Positions 32,281 through 42,533 of a stretch of 64,000 nucleotides of DNA are shown in pieces. The notes below the pieces were generated by a model. It made no database searches, had not been told where the DNA came from, and saw nothing but the letters and a program-made list of their open reading frames with translations. Made by a program: the position numbers and the translations under genes. Origin of the DNA: Dipteris shenzhenensis (Eukaryota > Polypodiophyta > Polypodiopsida > Gleicheniales); NCBI GenBank assembly GCA_047967505.1, contig CM106541.1; one strand, 5' to 3'. Within the stretch, counting starts at the first letter, position 1, and the number at the start of each line of letters is the position of its first letter.

Positions 32281-32850
32281 ATGTCTGTAAGATTTTTATT
32301 ATTTCAAAACACGACATTTTGCTTTTTCAAGGAAATTCCAGACTCCCAACAATCTTATCAACCTCTCTATAGCAAGCATCTCCTAGCTCTTGAGGCTAGT
32401 CTGGTGCACAATGGTAGACCTCTTCACACACTTGGATTACACTCTGCTTGCTTGACTCTACCAACTTATATGCCCATAGTAAGTCCTCCTTTTGCTAGGG
32501 GTCCTCTTCATCCTAGTCTTTGCAGTCTATACATCTTCGCGCTTCTATCATGTCCTGCCAAAAGAAACCTACATCATGAGCTTGACAAGTACCTTAAAGG
32601 AGCAAGAAAAACAATAGCCAAGGAAATTAATATTCACCATCTATGCCAACTCCAAGTAATAAACCCACCACCAAAGCATGTCCTCCTTGCAGCTATTATC
32701 CTCCTTCTCTGGGTCTGTATCTGCGAGGATTTCATACAACATCATTTTCAGATAGAACAAAAGCATTCCAAAGTATTTTGGGTATGCCATAGATTCGTAG
32801 TAGGTAGATTGATGTATAGAGTTTGGTTCGGTGTAGAGTTTTGGGGCTAG
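32281..32850 (+). other. 189-codon open frame, unrecognised
   Basis: Long for this AT-rich setting, but with no motif, no clear start context and a hydrophobic stretch only (HVLLAAIILLLWVCICEDF). It may be chance or a relic; no function is proposed. Confidence 0.2.
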
Positions 32851-32933
32851 ATTTTGTAATGGGCTCTTAGTTGTGTTTGCATTGCACTTAAATAGGGAGA
32901 GAGTTCATTGAGGCCGACCTTCTCCTTCTTCAA

Positions 32934-33102
32934 TCTCATGTTAGGTGTCTAATCTAAATCTTTTGTCTCACATTAGTTGTCTAATCGAAATCTTTCATGG
33001 TACAATAGTTCACTAATTGAAATCTTTCAGTCTCACATTAGTGATCTAATCAAAATCTTTTGTCTCACATTATATGTCAAATCGAAATCTTTCATCTCAT
33101 TA
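32934..33102. repeat. About 35-bp minisatellite
   Basis: Five degenerate units like TCTCACATTAGTTGTCTAAT followed by CGAAATCTTT(C/T)(A/T). Confidence 0.85.
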
Positions 33103-33269
33103 GTATCACCTCGCTAGCATGGATCAAAGGACACTATCTAGTAACTTAGCTGAAAAAACATTGCCCAAGTAAACTCTAGAGAAGATTAACAATTCAATAG
33201 ATTACACACAGATTACATAGATTACAATCTCAAAGACTCCTTTACTTCAGATTACATCTTAAGGACTCC

Positions 33270-35282
33270 TTGTTAAGCTCCCTGATTGCACGCTCGGCCC
33301 TCCTTGCTCCTTTCCAAAATGGGGCTAGTTCCTTCATATTTTGGCTCGGCCCTTCCCTTGATGCCGCTTCCTCTTTCCTTCATTTGAGCTTCTTAGTTGT
33401 AGGCTCGGCCCTTGTTGCAAGTTGCTCCTTTCCTGAAGGGGGTTGGCTCCTCCCTTCAGGCTCCTTTTCCTCGCAATTAGGTTCGGTCTTGGCCTTCTTC
33501 AATTTGGGCTCCTTATCTTTAAGATCTTTTGCCCAAATTGCAAATTGAGCTGCAGCATCTACTTTCTCATCGTAGATAGCTATAGCAGGCAGGCACATTT
33601 GATCTGTCCATGACCTAGGCAATGGCAAATGGCATTCTCTACATAGCAATTTTGTATGCACAAGTTACACTCCAAAGCAAAAAACGTGCACAGGGTGGTA
33701 GCATGCAGGCCATCAGATACAGTGGTCATCTATGATGGGGGTATGGCAAACCATGCATTTCGGACCCTACTGCATAGCAGGATAGGCATCCAATTTAACT
33801 ATTGCAGCTCTCAATACCAGAATCTTGCTCTGTACATGACAAAGTTACTTCTTGATTCCTTCCTTCCTCAACCTAAGTATGCGGATGTTCTCCTTCATCT
33901 CCTCCACTTTTTGCTCACTTTGTGCAACATCTTCATCTAAATCCCTCAGCATCTTTTGAACCTATGTAAATTGCTGAAAAACATCGTCATGGGCCGTTTC
34001 CAAGACTTCCACTCTAGTTTGGAAATCTCGCAAGATGAGGGACTACTTTTCATAACTGTCAAAAGCCACGGCAAGCTTGTGCAAACATCTATCATGATCT
34101 TCTTGGAGGGTATTATAGCTTGCTCTTTGGACTTCCAATAGTGTTTCAAAAAAACAACCCTCACCGTGGCTGCTGCAAATTGCTCCACCATTGTGGTTGG
34201 AACTTGCTCCACCATGGCTACTCTCTGCATCCTTCTAGGCCTGGGGAATTGTCTCATTGTCTTCTCCACCCCGGCTGCTCTTTTGCCCCTGCTCTGTTGC
34301 CCCATCCTTCCTGGCCTTGAAGCTCTCTCATAGTTCCTGCATCACCTTTCTATTTTATGCATTCTCACTTTTTAGCTCCTCCATCATCTGGTCTTTTTCA
34401 ATGTTCAATGCGTTCTGCATGTTGCAGAGCCGTTTGTAAAGACCCTCCTTTTTGGCTCTCTAATCATCAAGGTCCTTTCACATCTTTACTAGCTCCTTGT
34501 CCACCATGTCCCTGTCATTTCTCACTTTTTCGAGCCTATCTCCGAGGTCCTTCATGTGCTTCTCTGTTTCTTCGCTTCTATGTTTTTCCATGTCAACCAA
34601 TTTTGTAGTGGCCTTAGCTTGCTCTTGTGCCTCCTCTACCTTGGCTTTTGCACCTTTCCTAAGACTTTTCTAAAGTTGCGTTGCCTTTGCTTCATCGGTG
34701 GCTTTCTCTTGTAGAAAAGTCACCTTCTGAGACATCTGCTTCTCGTATTGCTCAAAAATCCCTTTGAGGGTAGATGCCATCAGGTACATTGCAACTCCAA
34801 CGGATTGAGATGACAATTGGGATTTGCCATCCATGTAATTCTTCAAGTTGGTTAACATGCTCTTGGAGATCACCCTTGAGAAATACATCACGTCCTTTCA
34901 ATTGCTCTACTACTGCTTGAACCTACCAGAACTTGCAAGTTCCTCTCGTATTAGGAAAGAAGTGAATGGTCTTCTTCAGCACATCTTGGAGGTCTGTTGG
35001 CAAGCTCAAAATCTTGACTCCACCATCTTTACTAATTAGAGCGCTGGGGTATACGTCTAGAATATCTTGTCTCATCAACTGCTTCTTGAAAAAGTGTGCT
35101 TGCGAACTGCCTCTAGAAACTCCTAGAGCCTTTTCAATCATGCTTTCATTCATGGTAATCTTTTGACCTTGACAAACTAGTTGCCCCTCCTTCATGTTCA
35201 CCTCCTGCACCATCCAGGTGAAGTTTTGGAGAGCATCCAAATTGGGCTTTTGAATAGAGAGAGAGGAGCTCCCATATGTCAT
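33270..35282 (-). pseudogene. Decayed unrecognised gene: N-terminal domain, coiled coils, RING-H2-like finger, Lys/Glu-rich tail
   Basis: The minus-strand frame starts at 35282 (MTYGSSSLSIQKPNLDALQN) and runs 119 codons to a stop near 34923. Coiled-coil-like heptads follow at about 34780-34670 (IFEQYEKQMSQKVTFLQEKA) and at about 34010-33850 (RVEVLETAHDD; EQKVEEMKENIRILRLRKEG). At about 33770-33620 one frame reads KCMVCHTPIIDDHC, CYHPVHVFC and LLCRECHLPLP, with stops between. That is C-x2-C ... C-x-H-x2-H-x2-C ... C-x2-C, as in RING-H2 or related fingers. The last part (33560-33380) is Lys/Glu-rich. Many stops interrupt the middle. I do not recognise the family; it could be a host gene relic or an ORF of an unnamed element. 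Confidence 0.5.
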
Positions 35283-35542
35283 GATTTCAAGATCAGGGGA
35301 GGAGGGGATCTCGTAATTTGCTGCAGAGGGGAAGGAAAGATTGTGTGAGGAGCTCCTGGACTATGCAAGGTCCATTATAAGGGGGGATAGAAGTTGCAAG
35401 AAGAGTGCAAGGAAGAAAGAAATGGTCGAGAGGAATAGAAGATGAAGCAGTGAAGGAAATGGAATAGTGGAGGCTTGAGATTGCAAGGGAGAACGAAATG
35501 TTCGAGAGGGATAGAAGAGGAAACAGTTAAGGGAATGGAATA

Positions 35543-35670
35543 GCGGTTTGTATCCCGACTACACTATCAAGGTGAGAGCCACCACAGCGGTTGTAGCCTG
35601 ACTACTATCAAGGAAGGTGAGAGCCACCGCAGTGGTTGTAGCCCCGACTACTGTCAAGGTGAGAGCGGTT
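35543..35670. repeat. About 45-50-bp tandem repeat, three copies
   Basis: GCGGTTTGTATCCCGACTAC...AAGGTGAGAGCC(ACC)(A)C units at 35543, about 35587 and about 35630. They differ by small indels. Confidence 0.85.
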
Positions 35671-35699
35671 GGCCAAAATTTTGAATAATTCAAGGTGAC

Positions 35700-36310
35700 A
35701 GTACTGATTTGCATGGTAATGAATGATTAGAGGTGGTCGCATCTAATATTCCCATCCACATCTATGGTGGGGAGGCTAAGATCCATCGAGATGTTAGTTA
35801 ATTACCAACCACCACAGTGGCCCGCAATTACTCAGCTTCGAGTTACCACCACTAGGCTTGCATGCATGATTACTATGAGTGTAGTAAATTATGGTTATGA
35901 GGGATTAGAGGTGATTAGGCTTCATGATTTACTTTTGTGGGAATTACTGCTTGATGGTGGTGGCTGGCATCAGGCACATCTATCGTGGCTACAATTCCAC
36001 CATGCCACCACTCACCCACCACTGTGCTTTAGCATGCATGATCACTACGAGTGCAGTAAAAATTACCAGTCACCAGGCTCGCATGCTCAGTAGAGAACTA
36101 GAGTGCATGGTAATGAGTGATTAGACATGGTAATGAGAATTACTACCTGGTGGTGGTGGCTCTCATCAACCACGTCTGTTGTGGCTAAGATTCCATCAGG
36201 CTGGCAGTTAATTACCAGCCACTGGAGTGGCATCACATGGCGTCTTCTTCATGATTACTAGCCCGCCATCTGGGGGATTCCACCGTGGTGGCCTGCAATT
36301 AATATGGATG
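35700..36310. repeat. Degenerate direct repeats of about 170-220 bp
   Basis: GCATGGTAATGA(A/G)TGATTAGA...GTTAATTACCA(A/G)CCAC occurs at about 35713 and about 36108, and a third, partial match (GATTAGAGGTGATTAGGCTT...GGTGGTGGCTGGCATCA) at about 35900. Short frames here have no motif. Confidence 0.65.
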
Positions 36311-36731
36311 GAACCCTGGGCTCTAGCCACCATGGTGGCTCAAACTTTAAAATATATATAAGATCTGTGGCATTTGTCATTTTACTACATTGCTTTGATC
36401 CGCCCATGCTTTGCTACTTTGCTCCACACCCCTCCTCTAGCTCTTTTGTGCCCCTGCTCTACTTTGCTCCACACTCCCTCCTCCAACTCTTGTCACTGCA
36501 GCTGCTCCCTTGCTCATCTTCTGCTCATCTTCAGCATGCCTAGTACCACCCCCCCTTGATGCTCTATGATCCCAATAATATATGCCTTCTCATATAAGGT
36601 GATTGCGTTGCACAAACCTAGAGTAGAAATGCTAGCACTAGTGGAGACCCTTCATTCCCACAGGCGACTCTCCACACATCTGAATGTCATCACCTTAGGT
36701 AACATGCTCACAGAGGACCTCTTTATGGCTG

Positions 36732-36934
36732 TGTTGTATGGGTTCCCCCTAGATTGTCGACGAAGTGAGAGTGCTCTCAACAGAAGCAAGAACGGAAGAG
36801 GGAGAGAGAGATAGAGAGCCACACAAGTTTTGGTGGGTGTAGAACCACCCTAATCTTCTTTTTCATTCATTTATATATGTGTTTGAGTATTGTACATAGC
36901 CGGGGTAAAGGCACAGTGACCTTTAACCCCCACA
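36732..36934 (-). repeat. 3' LTR of the minus-strand copia element (far end uncertain)
   Basis: On the minus strand the LTR starts TGTGGGGGTTAAAGG at 36934, right after a purine tract (36946-36935, AAGTGGGAGG-like). It has a TATATAAATG box (about 36880-36870) and a GA/CT-rich stretch. CCATACAACA ending at 36732 is a plausible CA terminus, but there is no second LTR to confirm it. Confidence 0.5.
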
Positions 36935-36986
36935 ACCTCCCACTTAAAGGACAATGTGCCTTTAAGGAGAACAACTAGTGAGCATA

Positions 36987-37845
36987 CTATCCAATGCCCA
37001 TCAATACATGACAATACTCAAACCGTTGACTAGGTAGACTCTTCATTAGCATATCTGCAGGGTTATCATCTGTATGAACCTTGACAAGCTCTATGCACTT
37101 GTCCTCAAGTACCTCCTTGGTAAAATGGTACCTGACCTCAATGTGTTTGGTCTTTGCAAGAAAGACCGGATCTCGTGCTAGCTGAATAGCACTCATGGAA
37201 TCACTATGCAATGTCGGTACACCTGTATGAATACCCAAATCTCCCACTAGCCGATCAAGCCATATAGCCTCCTTGCAACCCTCTATGGCTACAACATACT
37301 CAACCTTTGTGGTAGACAAAGCAACGCACTTCTGTGCACAAGACATCCATGACACTGCACCACTTGCAAAGGTGAACACATAACCAGAAGTGGATCTCCT
37401 ACTATCCACATGCCCTGCATAGTTTGAATCTGTGTACCCAAGGACACGCATGTCTCCTTTACCAAAGTAGATGCACATCTCCTTGGTACCCTTCATGTAC
37501 CTCATGATGCACTTAATTGCCTCCCAATGCCTCTTTCCTGGATTAGCCATATACCGGCTAACAACTCCCAATGCAAATGCAATGTCTGGTCTAGTAGCTA
37601 TCATAGCATACATAAGACTCCCAACTGCTGATGCATAAGGAACCTTGGCCATCATGGCCCTTTCCTCATCTGATTTGGGACTATCTATATGACTCAGTTT
37701 CACATATGGAGGCAATGGAGTACTCATTGCCTTTCCCCCCTCCATATTGAAACGCTGCAATACTTTTGTAACATACTCCTTCTATGAAAGCCAAAGGAGT
37801 TTCCTACTCCGATCACGCGTGATGTGCATACCAAGAATATGACCC
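36987..37845 (-). pseudogene. pol: copia RT C-terminus and RNase H
   Basis: HILGMHITRDRSRKLLWLS leads to an in-frame TAG, and the frame resumes at KEYVTKVLQRFNMEGGKAM. The RT thumb region includes PYASAVGSLMYAMIATRPDI. RNase H follows with GYTDSNYAGHVDSRRSTSGY (Asp), KVEYVVAIEGCKEAIWL (Glu) and LHSDSMSAIQLA (Asp), then HYFTKEVL-like and VHTDDNPADMLMKSLP. The stop at 36987-36989 is the normal end. The RNase H part is intact and the key acidic residues are in place. Confidence 0.9.
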
Positions 37846-37983
37846 AAGAATACTTATGAGCTAGATGCATTAAAGGCCAAGTTGCATGAGGCCTTTGATA
37901 TGAAGGATTTGAGTCCCAAATCCTTCATATCAAAGGCCTCATGCAACTTGGCCTTTAATGCATCTAGCTCATAAGTATTCTTG
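37845..37983. repeat. Perfect 67-bp inverted repeat with 5-base spacer
   Basis: 37845-37911 (CAAGAATACTTATGAGCTAG...) is the exact reverse complement of 37917-37983, checked base by base; AGTCC is the spacer. The 37917-37983 arm is native RT coding sequence on the minus strand (NTYELDALKAKLHEAFDMKD). The other arm is its inverted copy, after which normal RT sequence resumes. It therefore interrupts RT. Confidence 0.95.
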
Positions 37984-38810
37984 CTAGCCAATAGCATATC
38001 ATCCACATATAGTGCCAGGATTATCAGGCTACTATCCTTAGCCCTTTTAGTGTAGAGGCAGTGATCAATTTCACTCCTTCTAAAACCCTGGGACCGAATG
38101 AAAGCATCAAACTTATGATACCATTCTCTAGGCGCTTGCATAAAGCCATAGAGACTCTTCTTCAGCTTGCAAACTAAATGTTCTTTGCCCTTTTCTTCAA
38201 AGCCTTCCGGCTGCACCATGTAAATTTCCTCATGCAAATCCCCATGCAAGAAAGCTGTCTTGACATCCATCTACATAAGCTCCATATCCTCTGCTGCCAC
38301 TAGTCCAAGCATGCATCTAAGTGTGGTCATCTTCACAACTGGAGAGAATATCTCATCAAAGTCCACACCCTTCTCTTGCTTGAACCCTTTAGCGACCAAA
38401 CAGGCCTTGTACCTAGGCACATCATCACCTGTGACCTTCATTTTGTAGACCCATTTACATGGCAATGCTTTCTTTCCATGTGGCAAAGAAACCAAGTCCC
38501 AAGTCTTATTCTTCATAAGTGAACTCATCTCTGATTGCATAGCATACTCCCACTTGCCTTGATCCTCGTGCATCATAGCCTCTCTGTAGCGAGAAGGCTC
38601 CCCGTAATCAATAAGCATCACATAGTCTACCCCTAGAACAAACCTATCAGGCGGTCTAGACACTCTAGATGATCTTCTCAAGGGCATTTTAGCTTGCTGT
38701 CCCACCTGCATATCAGCCACATTTGGCTCATCATTTCCACCAATAGATGATCCATCATCTACCCTTGATTGTATACCTGTAGGAGTATTTGGTGGTACCA
38801 TTTCTTGCAC
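37846..38810 (-). pseudogene. pol: copia reverse transcriptase, interrupted
   Basis: The frame includes the pre-RT Pro/Ser-rich linker (LRRSSRVSRPPDRF), the RT start (KWEYAMQSEMSSLMKNKTWD), RYKACLVAKGFKQEKG and FDEIFSPVVKMTTLR. After a TAG at 38268-38270 it continues MDVKTAFLHGDLHEEIYM, SLYGFMQAPREWY and the catalytic LYVDDMLLA. It then runs into the inverted repeat and a spurious stop. RT copies the element's RNA to cDNA; this copy cannot make a full protein. Confidence 0.9.
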
Positions 38811-38972
38811 ATTTGGTGCATGGATAGCTTGCTATCTATCAACATATGTAGGTGGATTCACATCCTAGAAAGTGATTCTCCTCATTTCCACATCCCTCAT
38901 GGGTGCCTTATGCATCTTCTTCTCATTGAAGACTACATCATGGCTATGTATAATCTTCTTTGCTTCTGGATC

Positions 38973-39350
38973 CTAGAGACGATAGCCCATCTCGCCACTT
39001 TCACCATAACCCAGAAAGATGCATTTCCTAGACTTAGGATCTAGCTTCTTTCGAAGCTCTTTTGGCACATGTGCATATGCCTCACACCCACATATACACA
39101 AATGAGAGTAAGAGGGCTTCTTGCCACTCCATGCCTCTTCAGGAATACCACCATCCAAACTCTTACTAGGTGATCTATTGATCACATGCACTGCAGTCTT
39201 CATTGCTTTAGCCCAAAAACCACTAGAAAGACTTGCATTGCAAAGCATGCATTGCAACCTTTCTTGAATGGTACGGTTCATCTTTTTTGCGACTGGATTT
39301 TGCTCTAGAGTATGAGGGGATGTGAGCTCCCTCTTAATCCCACGTGTATC
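38973..39350 (-). pseudogene. pol: copia integrase C-terminal fragment
   Basis: HFCDTRGIKRELTSPHTLEQ is followed by NPVAKKMNRTIQERL, where the third catalytic residue (Glu in the usual VAERMNRT) is Lys. Then come FWAKAMKTAVHVINRSPSKS and CEAYAHVPKELRKKLDPKSR. Copia similarity begins near 39350; sequence beyond is unrelated. Confidence 0.88.
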
Positions 39351-39384
39351 ACAGAAATGCTGAAAGTGAACCAAAAGAGACACT

Positions 39385-41300
39385 GGAATTTGCAGGAAAA
39401 TGCGATGTAGGACCATTTGGAAAATGTCAAGCACTTTCCTCGCATTTTGTTACAAACTTTCCTGTTCTATCGATATCCATGTCAAATCAAATGCTAGGAT
39501 CATCTCACAGATTCCTGGACAGTATGAGTTGATATGCAAGAGAAAGGCTAAAGCTGAGTGAAGCTTTTCATGAGGAATGTGTCGAGAACAGGAATTTGCA
39601 GTAAAATGCGATATGGGCTATCTAGAGATGGATAAAGCATTCTCCTCGCATTTTGTTGCAAACTTCTAGGTTCTATTCATATCCATCTCCAATCAAATTC
39701 TAGGGTGATCTACCAGATTCTTGGACAATATAAATGGAATACGTAACAAGAAGGGTGGAGCTGAGTGAAGATATTTGGACATCAAGAATTCTATGGATGG
39801 AAGAAATATATGTCAAAAAACATTGAAAAGAATCTAGAATTTTGACTTTTCTTTTCCTTTTCCATGCTGTTGGAGTTGCACTGGTGAATCTCCTGCTCTT
39901 TCCCAAACTTGAATTGCAGCCTTGGTAACCTGGAGATCTGGCAATGGTAGTAGTCTTCATGCAGGTTGCAGTCTGGGTGGAGTGTGCTGGGTAGGAAGGG
40001 ATCAGAGAGGGAAGGAAAAGGATGATGGGAGGGTGCTGGCAGGGATGAAAGATTGGGAGGCAGGGGAGGGAAGAGTGGTTGTGGAACTGATTATGAAATC
40101 ATGAATGGCACAAGTTCCAAGGCAAAAAGTGTCTCTTTCACATGTGCCAAGTTTCAAATTCCAAGAGATCTTGGTCCCACCCACACGTGTGAAAAAACGA
40201 CTCCATTCCACACGTGTGGGATTTAGCAGCTGCCTTGTTTGTATTTTGCACTAATCTTTTCCCTCCTGTTTAATCTCTTTTGTGTCGGCTCTCCCATCTC
40301 AGCTCTCTTGCCTCCCTACCTCCGTACTCTGCACCATCAGCACCCTGACTAGCAGCACAAGTTCATCCTTAGCACAGGGTACTCATCAGCAGCACAGCAC
40401 ACCCACATATAGCTTCCAGGTCTGTAGGACTCTTTATATCCTGATCTTCTTGTTTAATAGTATAACACACATGGCTGTAGGATGTGATGTACCTTGGATA
40501 TTAGGATAAAGATTATAGGCATTCCTAAGGTTTTTCCACTGCAACCACAAGTAGGAAGACTTTTGAATTGGGCTGGTTGAGTGAGAGATTGATCATCTCT
40601 ATAGATTTAGCAATGTTTGCAGATCTGAATGTGTGACAATTGCATTTAAGGATAAAACTTTATCTATGGGTTCCTCCTTCAGTATGTGCACTCTTCTTGC
40701 CTTTCATAGACTCAATCCATCCTGCATGAACTTGCAAACACATTGAAATGACTGAAGGCATGTTCCAGCATGCTGCCTCATGAATTTGCAAGAAAATGCA
40801 AGGAGAAGGCTTTAGGAATTTCAAACAGCCGAAATCGCGTTTTGTTGCTAATATTGAACTGTTGCTTCATCCACCCCTGTTATTCTGGTTTTGTATCTTT
40901 CTAAGTTGTCCATGGCTGGACTCTCCTTGCATAAACTCAATCCATATTGTATTTTGTTGTAAGGACAGAGAAATCACTATAGGAATGCACCAACATGTCA
41001 ATCCAGGTATTTGTAGGAAAACGCAATTTTGAGCTGTTAGGCATTTTAAACTATCCATATCACGTTTTATTGCAAATTTGTATATGTTGCTTCAGCCACC
41101 CCTGTCCATGGCTATACTCTCCTTGCAGAGACTCGGTCCATATTGTATTTAGTTGTAAAGACAAAGAAATCACTGTAAAAATGTACTACCATGTCAATTT
41201 AGGTTTTGCTTCATGCGCCCCTATCGTTGTGGATTTCTGTCTTTCTCCAGTCAAATCCTAGAATGATCTACCAGATTCTTGGACAGTGAGAGTTGGATAT
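39385..41300. repeat. Dispersed small foldback repeats, at least four copies
   Basis: GAATTTGCAGGAAAATGCGA (about 39388) faces TCGCATTTTGTTACAAACTT (about 39441). Related pairs are at about 39595/39647, 40788/40840 and 41010/41060. RC pairing of the arms has only a few mismatches over about 17 nt. A longer block (AAATC..ATGCTAGGATCATCT...AGATTC(C/T)TGGACA) follows in three places (about 39485, 39675, 41245). This suggests a MITE-like or satellite family. No open frame. Confidence 0.65.
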
Positions 41301-41309
41301 GTAGCAAGA

Positions 41310-42400
41310 AGAGGGGAGCTGAGTAAAAATATTCATAGGAATCTGTCTAGGAAGGGGTGATTAGAGATTATTGTTGCAAATATCTGGGATGTTCTATGAG
41401 ATTATTGGACAACACGACTAGGACATGTGACAAGAAATGCTGGAGCTTAGTGGAAAATGGGATATGGGATGTGGTGGATGGACATTACCCAAATATCTGG
41501 ACATCAAGAAGTCTACATAGCTCGAAGCTCCCTCAAATGAGTGACATCACATCAGTTGCTTGGCCACCATAAGATTGTGAGATGTATGAGGGATCATCAA
41601 CTAGCCATCTTCATCCAATGCAGATGCAAAATAGTGACTTAGTAGGTGGCTTTGCTCTCCATAGAAGATTTCTCCTTGAACTCCTTTGATATTTGTAGCA
41701 CTCGATTCTATGATATTCCTTCATTTATAAGCCGTGACAGTTCTTCATTCGTTGGCTATGTCGACGCTTTGAGCTGGTTGGTCGAACAAGTCTTCCAACA
41801 CATGTTTTTCCTAGTAATTGGTGGCTCTACTGTAATTTCTTACGAGTAACCAGTGACGTGCCGCGACTTGGCATGCTTTTTTTCTTTTGCCTACCTTCAA
41901 CTTCTCAACTTGATCACTAATGTTTAATGTGAACAACTTTGCCCAACTTGCTTTTGCTCCTTCTACCACCTTGAGTGCCTTTTGCACTAGTTGCCTTGTG
42001 CATATGTCTCCGATGTTGTAAGCTAAATTCATGCTGACAAAGATTGGAAAAACTTGTTCGCTATGGATTTCTTTTCAATTGCAAGTGATGTAGCCTTAAC
42101 CTTATAGCCAGGTTGCATCAAACAGAGAAAATTTCCAGATTTGACCCTCACCAATTTTGGTGATTTACCATCCTCGTTTGTGAGTTAGAATGTTGATGAC
42201 ACGCCTGCTTAGTTAATTGAAGATAAAATGAGTAGCGTTGTGTGTGATGATATAAGTTGTTGAAAGGTGGACTACAAATCAAGACTTGTGGACGTTGGTC
42301 GCAAGGGATCTGATTTATTAATAGGAGCATGTTCTTAGTTTGAGATTGTCATTGCCATAAACCGCGAGTGGTCACCTTTTTTTTCATGAGGAAGTCGGAC
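41310..42400. other. Presumed 3' flank of the PKS gene, no gene seen
   Basis: Short frames only, on both strands, none with a motif. The segment nearest 42530 would contain the PKS 3' untranslated region. Confidence 0.5.
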
Positions 42401-42533
42401 ATGGTTAGTCCATCACGAGGGCAACCCTCAAATGAGCAAAAACATTTTTCTCTGAGAAGAATTGCACCCCGAACACATTTTTCAGCGAACACTCAAACCG
42501 CCTTAGCTGCGGCTGCTCTGCCTTACATACAAT

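Larger units (their letters stand above)
36732..39350 (-). mobile_element. Ty1/copia element, minus strand, 5' part missing
   Basis: Reading down the minus strand: integrase C-terminus, RT, RNase H, polypurine tract, 3' LTR. Integrase upstream of RT identifies Ty1/copia (Pseudoviridae). Copia similarity stops abruptly near 39350, inside the integrase core; beyond it lies a different repeat family. Gag, protease, the integrase N-terminus and the 5' LTR are absent. Confidence 0.88.
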
